Shown here: positions 15,442 through 23,472 of the stretch, in pieces
Numbering within the stretch: the first letter of the stretch is position 1
Layout of the letters: each line of letters begins with the position of its first letter
Origin: an uncultured Collinsella sp.
GTDB taxonomy: Bacteria; Actinomycetota; Coriobacteriia; Coriobacteriales; Coriobacteriaceae
Direction: 5' to 3'
Length of the DNA stretch: 25,888 nt
Assembly: GCA_900544755.1 (NCBI GenBank)
Contig: UQWQ01000022.1
Span: forward strand, 1-25,888
Made by a program: the position numbers and the translations under genes
Notes under the pieces: generated by a model
Told to the model about the DNA's origin: nothing
What the model saw: only the letters and a program-made list of their open reading frames with translations
Databases searched by the model: none

Positions 15442-15987
15442 GTGCGCGTACTCAAACGAGCCCTAGCGATCGTGTATCTTGCCGCCACCATCGTGGCGCT
15501 GGGTACGCTTGTCTGCCAGTTTTGGGGGCCGTATACGTATCGCTTTATGTTGCTGATGCGCGACCCCATGCCGCGCATCGTCGTGACGGCATGCGGCGGA
15601 GTTGTGGCGATCGGCGTACTGGTAAGCTTCTTCCGCCTGATGTTTGCTCGTCGCGAGCCGTCCTGCGTGCATCCGGCGGGGGAGCGCAATATCGAGGTCA
15701 CGCTCGCGGCGCTTTCTTCGTGTGCCAGGGCTGCTGCCGAGCGCGACGACCGCGTGATGGTCGAGCATGTCGAGGCTCGCGTCCAAGGCCCCGACGATTC
15801 GCACGTCCGATTTAAGGTCGAGGCTATCGCGCTTGACGATAAGGACGTGGCATCTCTGGCTACCGCGATGCAGCAGCGCATCGAGGAAGCTTGCGACACC
15901 ATGCTCGGCACGCCGGGTACGACTACGCGCGTCCGTTTTTTGCCGTCCAAGACTACCGTCCAGACCGTGGAGGTTTCCGGTGAGTGA
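15442..15987 (+). CDS. AmaP-like alkaline shock membrane anchor protein
   Basis: A 181-residue protein with two membrane segments near residues 8-28 and 48-68. A soluble alpha/beta domain (about 80-180) resembles the Asp23-like part of AmaP: VEHVEARVQGPDDSHVRFKVE-type strands then a helix with MQQRIEEACDTMLG. In Firmicutes AmaP anchors Asp23 to the membrane. The order here (AmaP-like, DUF2273, Asp23) matches that known arrangement and supports the call more than sequence alone. The start is GTG 15442 with GGGAG upstream. Its last eight bases overlap the next gene. Confidence 0.75.
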   Translation: MRVLKRALAIVYLAATIVALGTLVCQFWGPYTYRFMLLMRDPMPRIVVTACGGVVAIGVLVSFFRLMFARREPSCVHPAGERNIEVTLAALSSCARAAAERDDRVMVEHVEARVQGPDDSHVRFKVEAIALDDKDVASLATAMQQRIEEACDTMLGTPGTTTRVRFLPSKTTVQTVEVSGE

Positions 15988-16357
15988 TACCAATCAAGAT
16001 AAGACCGCTCGTACGCCGCGCTTGACGATTGACCAGAGCGCCACGCCGGCGAGCGAACCTGTTGATTCCAAAGCAGAGGCAACCGAGTTGCAAGACGCGG
16101 CAGCCGTGGATTTTGACGAGGCTATGGGTCTCATCAAGGGTACGGGCGCTGCCATCTGGAGCTATGCTGTGCGTCATCCCAACACCACGCTTGGTGCCGT
16201 CGCTGGCTTTATCCTCGCCGTTTTGGTGCTCACGCTCGGCCTGTGGGATACGCTCGTCATTGCGTTCTTTGTGCTGATCGGCGCCGTGATCGGCCAGATT
16301 CGCGACGGCGAGAACGGCATCGTCAACTTCTTCGGCCGTTTGTTTAGCGGCCGCTAA
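15980..16357 (+). CDS. DUF2273 small membrane protein
   Basis: A 125-residue protein from GTG 15980, which overlaps the AmaP-like stop by eight bases and has GGAGG at 15969-15973. The C-terminal half is a classic DUF2273 unit: a hydrophobic hairpin (VAGFILAVLVLTLGLWDTLV then IAFFVLIGAVIGQIRDGE) followed by a short amphipathic NFFGRLFSGR end. The first 60 residues are polar, acidic and probably disordered, and longer than in the usual 60-80-residue members. Such proteins accompany Asp23 and AmaP in the membrane-proximal envelope stress complex. The frame is open further upstream inside the AmaP-like gene but the GTG with its ribosome site is the sensible start. Confidence 0.85.
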   Translation: MSDTNQDKTARTPRLTIDQSATPASEPVDSKAEATELQDAAAVDFDEAMGLIKGTGAAIWSYAVRHPNTTLGAVAGFILAVLVLTLGLWDTLVIAFFVLIGAVIGQIRDGENGIVNFFGRLFSGR

Positions 16358-16401
16358 TATGTATTCGACTGTCGCATCCGCGGCAGGCATAAGGAGGAAC
16401 C

Positions 16402-16914
16402 ATGGCTTTTAATACGAAGGTCGATGTGGCCGATACCGAGCTCGAGGCGGACGAGACCGTCACCGCCGAGGCCGAAGGCGTGACGCTCGAGGACGAGGCG
16501 CTTGTCGAGGCCGAGTCCGAAGACGAGGATGACGAGGAGGCTGACGAGTCCGAGGACTCGCTGACCTATTCCAACGGCGTGATCGAGAAGATCGTCGCCA
16601 TGGCCACTCGCGAGGTGCCGCACGTCTTGGGCATGAAGGGCAACCTCATGCACTTTGTACAGGAGCAGTTTGGTGCCGAGAACCTGACCAAGGGCGTGAC
16701 GGTCGAGGTCACCGATGACAACTGCGTGGTCGTCAACATTTCCGTCATTATCGAGTACGGCGCCTATGCGCCTGCGATCTTTGACGACGTTAAGGCGCGC
16801 GTCACCGAGCGTCTTGCCGCGATGACCGGCCTTGAGGTGGCGGGCGTCAACCTGCGCATCGAGGATGTCATCACCCCCGAGGAGTACGAGCACCGCACCA
16901 GCCAGCACGAATAA
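16402..16914 (+). CDS. Asp23/Gls24 family envelope stress protein
   Basis: A 170-residue protein whose residues 55-155 are the Asp23 domain: YSNGVIEKIVAMATREVPHV, GVTVEVTDDNCVVVNISVII and VTERLAAMTGLEVAGVNLRI. Asp23 proteins form abundant membrane-proximal assemblies held by AmaP and respond to envelope or alkaline stress. The first 53 residues are an extreme acidic extension (runs of Glu/Asp, for example ESEDEDDEEADESEDS), not part of the core domain. ATG 16402 follows AAGGAGG. It lies 44 bases after the DUF2273 gene in one operon. The UAA stop is followed directly by hairpin repeat copy 3. Confidence 0.92.
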   Translation: MAFNTKVDVADTELEADETVTAEAEGVTLEDEALVEAESEDEDDEEADESEDSLTYSNGVIEKIVAMATREVPHVLGMKGNLMHFVQEQFGAENLTKGVTVEVTDDNCVVVNISVIIEYGAYAPAIFDDVKARVTERLAAMTGLEVAGVNLRIEDVITPEEYEHRTSQHE

Positions 16915-16947
16915 CCTTCCAAAAGGGGACAGGTTTGTTTTGGCAGG
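16915..16947 (+). repeat. Stop-codon-adjacent hairpin repeat, copy 3
   Basis: CCTTCCAAAA (16915-16924) pairs with TTTTGGCAGG (16938-16947), nine of ten positions, starting directly after the UAA of the Asp23 gene. The loop is GGGGACAGGTTTG, with GGGG beginning 11 bases after the stop. Confidence 0.75.
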
Positions 16948-16966
16948 TTTTATCTGCGAAAACGTT

Positions 16967-17008
16967 AAACGGCCGACCGCGCAAGCAAAAGCGTGGCCGG
17001 CCGTTTCT
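16967..17008 (+). terminator. Terminator after Asp23 operon
   Basis: AAACGGCCG (16967-16975) pairs perfectly with CGGCCGTTT (16998-17006). A-rich and T-rich flanks allow function in either direction. Confidence 0.7.
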
Positions 17009-17120
17009 GTACACTCCCGATATAGTCATACCGCTCGTCTAACTAAGGGTTGCAATCCCCACGTTCCGCGTTACTCTAATGGGCGCAATGTTTCCAAATT
17101 GTTAACGAGGGGTTGCCGTA

Positions 17121-18143
17121 ATGGCCGACGAGCATGAAACAGAAAGCAAGGCATGGGCAATTGAGGCCGCTGCGGCAGAGGCGGCGTCGCGTGCTGCCGA
17201 GGAGGTGCATCGTCCTCCCGTAGTGCCGATGGAGCGCGTGGTCGATCGCGATGTTATCGAGCGGGGCGAGCGCGCTGGTCGCAAGCGCAGCCAGGAGCCG
17301 GGCTTTCCGCGCTTTTTTGCCGAGCTCAATTTGGGCCTGATCCTCACGGCCTTTGCCATCGTCGCGTTTAAAACCCCTAATCACTTTGCTTTTGGCGGCA
17401 CCTCGGGCGTGTCGGTCATTCTGTCCACGCTGTTCCCGACCCTGCCCGTCGGCGTTTTTATGTGGATTATCAATGCGGTCCTGGTCGTTCTGGGCTTTAT
17501 CTTTTTGGAGCGCAAGGCAATCCTGTGGAGCGTCTTCGCCTCGTTTGCGCTGTCCGCCTATGTTTCGCTGTTTGAGCTCTTTATTCCGACCGATGTCTCG
17601 ATGACGGGCGATATGTGGCTCGACCTGTGCTTTGCCGTGATTCTGCCGGCGCTCGGCAGCGCCATCGTCTTTGATATTGGTGCCTCGACGGGCGGCACGG
17701 ACATCCTCGCCATGATTCTCAAACGCCGCACCACGCTTGAGATCGGCCGTGCGCTGCTGTTGGTCGATATCGGCATCGTGACCATCGCGGCCTTCTTGTA
17801 CGGTCCGCGCGTCGGTCTGTACTGCGTGCTCGGCCTGTTTGCCAAGACGCTTGTGGTCGACAAGGCCATCGAGAGCATTCACCTGCGCAAAGTCTGCACG
17901 GTCATTTGTTCCGAGCCCCTTAAGGTCGAGGAGTTTATCGTCAAGCATCTCAACCGTACGGCGACTATCAGCCGCGGCTACGGTGCTTTCTCGGGCAAGT
18001 GCGTGACGGTGATCATGAGCGTGCTAAGCCGTCGCGAGGCCGTGCAACTGCGTCGCTACGCGCGCGAGATCGATCCGGGTGCCTTTATCACGATTGTCGA
18101 CAGCTCCGAGATCGTCGGCAAGGGTTTCCGCGGAACGAACTAA
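17121..18143 (+). CDS. YitT family membrane protein with DUF2179 domain
   Basis: A 340-residue protein. Residues 1-65 are a charged Ala/Glu-rich cytosolic extension. Residues 70-250 hold five or six membrane segments with the YitT features FKTPNHFAFGGTSGVSVILS and FDIGASTGGTDILAMIL. Residues 255-335 form a DUF2179 domain (KVCTVICSEP, ISRGYGAFSGK, VTVIMSVLSRREAVQLRR, DPGAFITIVDSSEIVGKGF). YitT proteins are widespread with no settled function; some are proposed transporters. The extension before the first membrane segment is longer than usual. ATG 17121 follows a GAGG-type site. Single gene, after a terminator. Confidence 0.9.
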   Translation: MADEHETESKAWAIEAAAAEAASRAAEEVHRPPVVPMERVVDRDVIERGERAGRKRSQEPGFPRFFAELNLGLILTAFAIVAFKTPNHFAFGGTSGVSVILSTLFPTLPVGVFMWIINAVLVVLGFIFLERKAILWSVFASFALSAYVSLFELFIPTDVSMTGDMWLDLCFAVILPALGSAIVFDIGASTGGTDILAMILKRRTTLEIGRALLLVDIGIVTIAAFLYGPRVGLYCVLGLFAKTLVVDKAIESIHLRKVCTVICSEPLKVEEFIVKHLNRTATISRGYGAFSGKCVTVIMSVLSRREAVQLRRYAREIDPGAFITIVDSSEIVGKGFRGTN

Positions 18144-18293
18144 CGCGGTCGAGCTTATCAAACAATCGAATAGCGCCCTGCGCATTGCAAATGCGTCATG
18201 TTGGAGTATTTGTCCCCACATTGGGTGATAATGATGCCAAAGACATCGTTTGCGATCCAGATGATTCGCTCAAGATACGAAGGGATGATCTCG

Positions 18294-19598
18294 ATGTTCT
18301 GTTCGCAGTGTGGTGCCCCCATGGGCGACAACGATAAGTTCTGTGGTGCGTGTGGTGCCCCCAATGCCGGTGCCGCAGCCTCTGCCCCTCAGGGTCAGCC
18401 CCAGCAGTTTGTTCCGCAACCGCCCGTGGCGAATGCGTCCAAGGGCTGTGTGGCTCAGGCGTTTGAGGACATGACCAAGACGCCGGGCGTGCTGCAGCGC
18501 GTGTGCCAGATCGCCTTTTTGCCGGCGCTGATTTGTGTTGTGTCGGTGCTCGTGCTGTTCATTCCCGTTATCGGCGGTATCGCGGCTGCCATCGGCTTTT
18601 TGGCAGCTTGCATTGCGAGCGTGTGTGGTTCCGGCTTTGGTATTGAGTGGGGTCGCGATCTGTCGCTCAAGGTTGATGACGGTATGGATCGTCCACTCAT
18701 GCGTTCCACGTCGTTTGGCCTCGGAGTCTTTTCGAGCGTTATCTCGGTCGTGCTCGAGGTTATCGCTGCCATTCCCGTTATCGGTGTAGTGCTTTCGCTG
18801 GTGGAGAGCGTGGTAATTGGCGCCGCGGGCTCGTATTCGTATTACGGCTCTTATGCACTCGAGGCAGCGCTGTTCGGCTCGCTTGGCCTGCTTGTCCTGG
18901 CTATGATTGCCACGGCGGTCTTGGGGGTCTTCTTTAAGATGTTCGCCGACATTGCCGTGATGCACTTTGCGGTGACCGGTCGTGTCGAGAGCGCGTTTTC
19001 GCTCGATAAGGTCTGGGCGGCCTTTAAGCACAACAAGACCAAACTGTTCTGCGCTTCGTTCCTTCCCGAGTTTTTGACGGGCCTGGTCGCCAACGTTGTC
19101 ACCTGGATCCTGACGTTCGTCTTTGGCACCATTGCCTCTGTCGGTATGTATAGCTACTACTACCGTCCTACGGCTATTGAGGCGCTTGTTACCGGCGGTG
19201 GCATCACGCTCGTATTGTTCTTGGTGCTGACGGCGTTTGTCACGGTATTCCTCACGGTCTTTGGCAAGATGCTCAAGCACCGTGCCGTTGGCTATTGGGT
19301 TGCGCGCTACGCAAGCGAGTGGGCCGACGAGGACAAGGACGACGTCCTGACTTTTGTGCTGCCGTTTGAGAAGAAGTCTGCTCCGGCTGGTTTTAGCGCC
19401 GACGCAGCGCCCGTATCCGATTCCGCTGCGGCGCCGGCGCCTGCGCCCGAGCCCGAGCCCGAGCCCGTGCCTGAGCCTGAGCCTGAGCCCGCGCCCGTGC
19501 CTGAGCCCGAGCCCGCGCCCATGCCGGAACCGGAGCCCGAGCCTGCACCTGAGCCCGAGCCTGCGCCAAGCTCCGACGAGGACCCGCAGGACGAGTAA
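18294..19598 (+). CDS. Zinc-ribbon membrane protein with Pro-Glu repeat tail
   Basis: A 434-residue protein beginning MFCSQCGAPMGDNDKFCGAC, a zinc ribbon with C3, C6, C17 and C20. A short Pro/Gln linker leads to a DUF4013-like membrane region (about 60-340) with several long hydrophobic segments (for example VVSVLVLFIPVIGGIAAAIG). The last 50 residues are alternating Pro and Glu with Ala/Val, then SSDEDPQDE. The repeat tail is probably an extended, rigid spacer. ATG 18294 is chosen because AAGGGA sits eight bases upstream; ATG 18285 has no room for a ribosome site. Function is unknown; zinc-ribbon/multi-membrane proteins of this kind are common in this lineage. It stands alone between YitT and a convergent M20 gene. 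Confidence 0.75.
   Translation: MFCSQCGAPMGDNDKFCGACGAPNAGAAASAPQGQPQQFVPQPPVANASKGCVAQAFEDMTKTPGVLQRVCQIAFLPALICVVSVLVLFIPVIGGIAAAIGFLAACIASVCGSGFGIEWGRDLSLKVDDGMDRPLMRSTSFGLGVFSSVISVVLEVIAAIPVIGVVLSLVESVVIGAAGSYSYYGSYALEAALFGSLGLLVLAMIATAVLGVFFKMFADIAVMHFAVTGRVESAFSLDKVWAAFKHNKTKLFCASFLPEFLTGLVANVVTWILTFVFGTIASVGMYSYYYRPTAIEALVTGGGITLVLFLVLTAFVTVFLTVFGKMLKHRAVGYWVARYASEWADEDKDDVLTFVLPFEKKSAPAGFSADAAPVSDSAAAPAPAPEPEPEPVPEPEPEPAPVPEPEPAPMPEPEPEPAPEPEPAPSSDEDPQDE
19431..19568 (+). repeat. Pro-Glu coding tandem repeat
   Basis: Degenerate six-base units of the type GAGCCC or GAGCCT, interspersed with GCGCCC and GTGCCT, encode the Pro-Glu/Pro-Ala/Pro-Val tail of the zinc-ribbon protein. Near-identical units make length changes by slippage likely. 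Confidence 0.85.
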
Positions 19599-19655
19599 CC
19601 CTGCCACCTGCCATTTGGGGACGGGTAGAAACGGTAGAAATAGCGCTTGACAAAT

Positions 19656-19694
19656 AAGCGGGGACGGACGTGCCGAAGCGTCCGCCCCCGCTTT
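19656..19694. terminator. Bidirectional terminator between convergent genes
   Basis: AAGCGGGGACGGACG (19656-19670) pairs with CGTCCGCCCCCGCTT (19679-19693) with a single mismatch, flanked by A-rich sequence on the left and TTT on the right. It lies between the gene ending at 19598 and the opposite one ending at 19738. Confidence 0.85.
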
Positions 19695-19737
19695 GATATC
19701 GCGATGCGGCTATGACTGCGAGATGGTCGTGGATCGA

Positions 19738-21201
19738 CTACTCGTCGTGCTTCTCCTCGCGGCGAGCGGCGGCACGTGCATCGTGGATGCCCTTGATTGC
19801 GGCGTGTCGGGCGGTGCGGGCATCGTGCATGGCGTCGCGGGCCTCGGCGGCCGTGGCCTTGGCAGAGCGCAGTTTGGCTGCCAGGTCGGGATTGGTCTCG
19901 GCGACCGCGGCAATCGTGGGGCCGTCGAGCTCTTCTTGTGTGGGCTCGGCCAAAAAGTCGATGGCATATTGGGCGGCCACCATGGAGCCCTTGGCCAGTA
20001 CCGACTCGTCAATCTTGTAGAAGCAAGAATGTTGGGCGTACGTGGCGCCAATCTGGGGGTTGCGCGTGCCAACAAAGGCGAGCACGCCCGGTACGCGGCG
20101 CAGGTACTCCGAAAAATCCTCACCCGAGAGTGTGCCGCGATAATGGCCTTGGCCGGTGGGGCCCAGGCATTTGATTACTGCCTGGCGGCAGCGCTCGCTC
20201 GAGGCGGCATCGTTTTCGACCTTGTAATTGGCGATGGTGTAGTCGGTGAGCTCTGCCTCGGCGCCCAAGGCGGCCGCGGTATGCTCCACGATGCGACGCA
20301 TAAGCTCCGGCATTTCCTCGTGGGTCGAATCTCCGTAGGTGCGCACCGTGCCGGCGAGGTAGGCCGTGCCGGCGATAACGTTGCGCGCGGTTCCGCCGTG
20401 CAGCTCGCCGACGGTAATGACGGCCGGCTCGTAGGGACTGATCTCGCGCGAAACGATGGTCTGCAGGGCATTGACGATCTCGGCGGCCACCATGACGGCG
20501 TCGTGGCCGCGCTGGGGCATGGCGCCGTGGCACGAGGTGCCGCGGACGTCGATGCGGAACCAGTCGGTATTGGCCATGCGCGGTCCGGGCTCGCAGCTCA
20601 CAGTGCCGGCGTCGACCTCACTCCAGATGTGCGCGGCGTAGGCGCCATCGACGCCGTCGAGCACACCCGTGCCGATCATGAGCTTGGCGCCCTGGCCGTT
20701 TTCCTCGCTGGGCTGGAAGACGATGCGGATTTCGCCGTGGATGTCGTCGGTCATATGGCGCAGGATCTGCAGCGTGCCGAGCATCATGGCGATGTGGCAG
20801 TCGTGGCCGCAGGCGTGCATGCAGCCCCCGTTGACGCTGGCGAAATCCTCGCCGGTCTGCTCGGTGACGGGCAGGGCGTCGATATCCGCACGCAGCAGGA
20901 TACGGCGGCGCGGCGTGCCGTCCTCGTGGTAGGCATCCGACGCGGTACCGCGAAGCGTTGCCACCAAGCCGGTCTTGAGCGGACGCTCGTAGGGGATATT
21001 CATGGCGTCGAGCTGGTTGGCGATGTCGGAGGTCGTGCGCTCCTCGGCAAGGCTCAGCTCCGGGTGCTTATGGAAGTGTCGGCGCTGCTTGATGATGTAG
21101 GGCTCAAACTCGGCGGCGATATCTTGGATGGCTGCGGTGACGTCGTCAGCCGCTCGCACCTCGGTCGCCGCCATAATCTGCTGCGCCTTGGTCTTCGTCA
21201 T
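19738..21201 (-). CDS. M20 family amidohydrolase/peptidase with helical tail
   Basis: A 487-residue metallohydrolase of the M20D (IAA-amino acid/hippurate hydrolase, AbgA/AbgB-like) type that cleaves N-acyl amino acid or related amide bonds. Metal-binding residues are visible in GCMHACGHDCH (C131, H133), PSEENGQGA (E166, E167) and AAHIW (H191), with a C-terminal YAQHSCFY histidine. The start RRHFHKHPELS near residue 40 is typical. The catalytic unit ends near residue 430. A 55-residue Ala/Arg/His-rich helical tail follows (KATAAEARDAMHDARTARHA), not usual for the family. ATG 21201 follows AAGGAG at nine bases; the frame extends to 21231 without support. It is divergent from another amidohydrolase at 21335. 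Confidence 0.88.
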   Translation of the reverse strand: MTKTKAQQIMAATEVRAADDVTAAIQDIAAEFEPYIIKQRRHFHKHPELSLAEERTTSDIANQLDAMNIPYERPLKTGLVATLRGTASDAYHEDGTPRRRILLRADIDALPVTEQTGEDFASVNGGCMHACGHDCHIAMMLGTLQILRHMTDDIHGEIRIVFQPSEENGQGAKLMIGTGVLDGVDGAYAAHIWSEVDAGTVSCEPGPRMANTDWFRIDVRGTSCHGAMPQRGHDAVMVAAEIVNALQTIVSREISPYEPAVITVGELHGGTARNVIAGTAYLAGTVRTYGDSTHEEMPELMRRIVEHTAAALGAEAELTDYTIANYKVENDAASSERCRQAVIKCLGPTGQGHYRGTLSGEDFSEYLRRVPGVLAFVGTRNPQIGATYAQHSCFYKIDESVLAKGSMVAAQYAIDFLAEPTQEELDGPTIAAVAETNPDLAAKLRSAKATAAEARDAMHDARTARHAAIKGIHDARAAARREEKHDE

Positions 21202-21334
21202 GGTCGATTTGCTCCTTGCTGGTTTTTGCAAAATCGTACAGGCTCATTCCAGTATGCCACCTGCCACTTGGCCTGGCAAAGCTGCCGTTTGCCGCTTGGC
21301 ATTTTGTAACCGAGACGGGGGAGTACACTCGGGG

Positions 21335-23005
21335 ATGTTGAATTTCCTGCCAGAGATGGGGATGCCCATGCAACATATCGATCGGATTATCCGCTCCAAG
21401 AACGTCTTTACCGCGCAAGACGGCATCGATACCGCCCGCGAGCTGGCGATTGCCATCGCAGGCGACCGTATCGTCGCAGTCGGTGCGCCCGATGACGTGA
21501 TTGCCGCCGCTCCTGCCGCCACGTTGGTTATCGACTACGGCGAGCAGTTTGTCTGCCCCGGTTTCCATGACGCTCATCTGCATTTCTTCCATACCTCGGT
21601 CGGTTCCTCGCCGTACATGCTCATGGATATGGGCACGTCCGAGGCGGCGCTGGTGCAACATGCGCTCGAGTTTTCCCAGGACCTGCCCGACGACGCTTGG
21701 GTTGTGACGCAGGGCTGGCGCGATTACCGTTGGGACCCGCCCGAGCATCCAACCAAGGCGTCGCTCGATGCGGCATTCCCCGATCGTCCTTGCGTTATGT
21801 ATTCGGGTGACGGGCACACGCTTTGGCTCAACAGCCGCGCACTCGAGGCGCTCGGCGTCACGCGCGACAGCGAGCCACCAGCGGGCGGCAGCTACGACAA
21901 GGACGCAAACGGCGAGCTCACGGGCATTGCTCACGAGGCGGCTGCCATGCAGCTGCTACCGCGCTGCCTTGAGTGGCTGGGCGAGGATCGCATCGCAAGC
22001 GCTTACGCCGATCAAATGAGGCGTATGGCCGAGCAGGGCATCACCTCGATATGCGATATGTCGCTCATGCCCATGCCGGGCTGCGATTTTATCCGCGACG
22101 ACGTCTACGACAAACTGCAGGCAGCCGGCAAGTTGGGCATCCGAGCCCATCTGTTCCCCACGCTGCTGGATGACCAGTCGCACTTGGAAGAGCTGCAGGC
22201 ACGTTACGCGAACAATGTGCTGCTCTCGGCACCGGGCTTTAAGCAGTTCTTCGACGGCGTGTCGAGCGAACACACGGCGTATCTCACCGAGCCCTATACC
22301 AATCCGCGCTTCCCGGGCGACCAGGGCCGTCTGACGGTTCCCGCCGAGCGCATGCGCAAGCTAGTTCTGGCGGCCGCGGAGCGCGGCCACACCGTGCGCA
22401 TCCACGTCATCGGCGACGGTGCCATCCATGCCGCGCTCGATATCTTTGAGGAGGCGGCAGAGCTGTACGGCCTGCCCCAGCACGGTCATAACACGCTCGA
22501 GCATCTGGAGAACCTCTTGCCCGAGGACATCGATCGTCTACGCAAGCTTAACGTCGTTGCCTCGAGCCAGCCCTGCCATATCACGCTCGACCCAGGTGGT
22601 CCGGAGCGCGACCTGGGCTTGGAGCGCAGCCGCATCATGTGGCCGTTTGCAACCTATAAGCAGCGCGGCATCCGCCAAGCCTTCGGTACTGACAGCCCTA
22701 TCACGCCCGTTACCAGCATGAACGTGCTCTACACGGCCATCACGCGCCAGGACCCCAAAAGCCACTGGCCCGAGGGCGGCTGGTTGCCGAGCGAGCGCAT
22801 CGATGCGGCAACGGCTCTGCGCAACTACACCCTGGGCAGCGCCTATGCAGCGGGCGACGAGCAAAACCTCGGCAGCCTGGAACCCGGCAAATACGCCGAC
22901 CTGGTAGTCCTGGACCAAAACCCACTCACCATCGACCCCCAAGAACTTCAAGCCACCAAAGTCCAAGCCACCTACCTAGCCGGCAACCTGATCTACGAGC
23001 GCTAA
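21335..23005 (+). CDS. YtcJ/NfdA-like metal-dependent amidohydrolase
   Basis: A 556-residue amidohydrolase-superfamily protein of the YtcJ/NfdA type. It opens with IDRIIRSKNVFTAQDG and AIAIAGDRIVAVG, has the metal motif PGFHDAHLHFFH (H81, H83), WRDYRWDPPEHPTKASLDAAFPDRP as in this subgroup, a strand with RIHVIGDGAIHAALD, FGTDSPITP with the catalytic Asp, and a closing LGSLEPGKYADLVVLDQNPL strand. Substrates of the group are N-acyl or formamide-like amides and are not predictable here. ATG 21335 has GGGGGAG at 21316-21322, rather far upstream; ATG 21368 (MQHIDR) is the alternative closer to family starts. A hairpin terminator follows. Pairing with the divergent M20 enzyme hints at a shared role in amide turnover. 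Confidence 0.88.
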   Translation: MLNFLPEMGMPMQHIDRIIRSKNVFTAQDGIDTARELAIAIAGDRIVAVGAPDDVIAAAPAATLVIDYGEQFVCPGFHDAHLHFFHTSVGSSPYMLMDMGTSEAALVQHALEFSQDLPDDAWVVTQGWRDYRWDPPEHPTKASLDAAFPDRPCVMYSGDGHTLWLNSRALEALGVTRDSEPPAGGSYDKDANGELTGIAHEAAAMQLLPRCLEWLGEDRIASAYADQMRRMAEQGITSICDMSLMPMPGCDFIRDDVYDKLQAAGKLGIRAHLFPTLLDDQSHLEELQARYANNVLLSAPGFKQFFDGVSSEHTAYLTEPYTNPRFPGDQGRLTVPAERMRKLVLAAAERGHTVRIHVIGDGAIHAALDIFEEAAELYGLPQHGHNTLEHLENLLPEDIDRLRKLNVVASSQPCHITLDPGGPERDLGLERSRIMWPFATYKQRGIRQAFGTDSPITPVTSMNVLYTAITRQDPKSHWPEGGWLPSERIDAATALRNYTLGSAYAAGDEQNLGSLEPGKYADLVVLDQNPLTIDPQELQATKVQATYLAGNLIYER

Positions 23006-23025
23006 GTATTCATGTCTTACCGTTT

Positions 23026-23075
23026 AACGCGGCTCGGGCAGCTTATTTTGGGATGGCGCTCGAGCCGCGTTTGCG
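23026..23075 (+). terminator. Terminator of YtcJ-like gene
   Basis: AACGCGGCTCG (23026-23036) pairs perfectly with CGAGCCGCGTT (23061-23071), followed by a mixed T-rich end. The loop of 24 bases is long but the stem is strong. Confidence 0.65.
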
Positions 23076-23260
23076 TTTCGGTGAGGATCCGCCATGTGCG
23101 TCCCTGCTCTGTTGGATTTGGGCGCGGGGTTGAGGTGCTGCTCCGTGCGTTCAATTTGGGCATCAGCAGTGAAACCTCATGGTGTTTTGCATACTTCCAG
23201 TTGCAGATTGCATAAAAAAGCTGAGATGTTCTTTCCGGTCCTGATGTACCCCCGCCTGGG

Positions 23261-23286
23261 CCGTGCAAAAAACGGAGTATTCAGCA
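23261..23286 (+). repeat. CCGTGCA...GGAGTATTCAGCA motif, copy 1
   Basis: The 26-base unit reads CCGTGCA, then AAAAAC, then GGAGTATTCAGCA. It faces a second copy at 23473-23498 on the opposite strand that is identical in both outer blocks and has TTTTTG in the middle. Confidence 0.75.
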
Positions 23287-23472
23287 CCGCGAGCTCTGCC
23301 GGTGCCGCTGCGGCTGAGTAACGTTACGGAGATTGACGTCATTTTGGGCTCCGGTACGGCGCGAAGTACGCCTATTTGTCCCAACGGGGTCTGCCCACCG
23401 ACCAAAACCGCCCGCTGAAGGCGTTCTTGGGACCAATAAGGTATGTCCGGCGCGTATGCAGCCGTCCTGGCT

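Noticed and set aside
19431..19568. Possible CRISPR array or minisatellite
   Set aside because: The periodicity is the in-frame Pro-Glu coding repeat without spacers; no CRISPR-like repeat-spacer pattern was seen anywhere in the window.
18270..19607. 445-residue minus-strand frame opposite the zinc-ribbon gene
   Set aside because: It is Arg/His-rich throughout with no membrane or domain pattern, while the plus strand has a zinc ribbon, membrane segments and a ribosome site.
19693..21309. 538-residue plus-strand frame opposite the M20 gene
   Set aside because: It is a low-stop antisense frame of a GC-rich gene; its composition is Gly/Val/Ala/Arg-rich and without family features, while the minus strand has intact M20 metal motifs.
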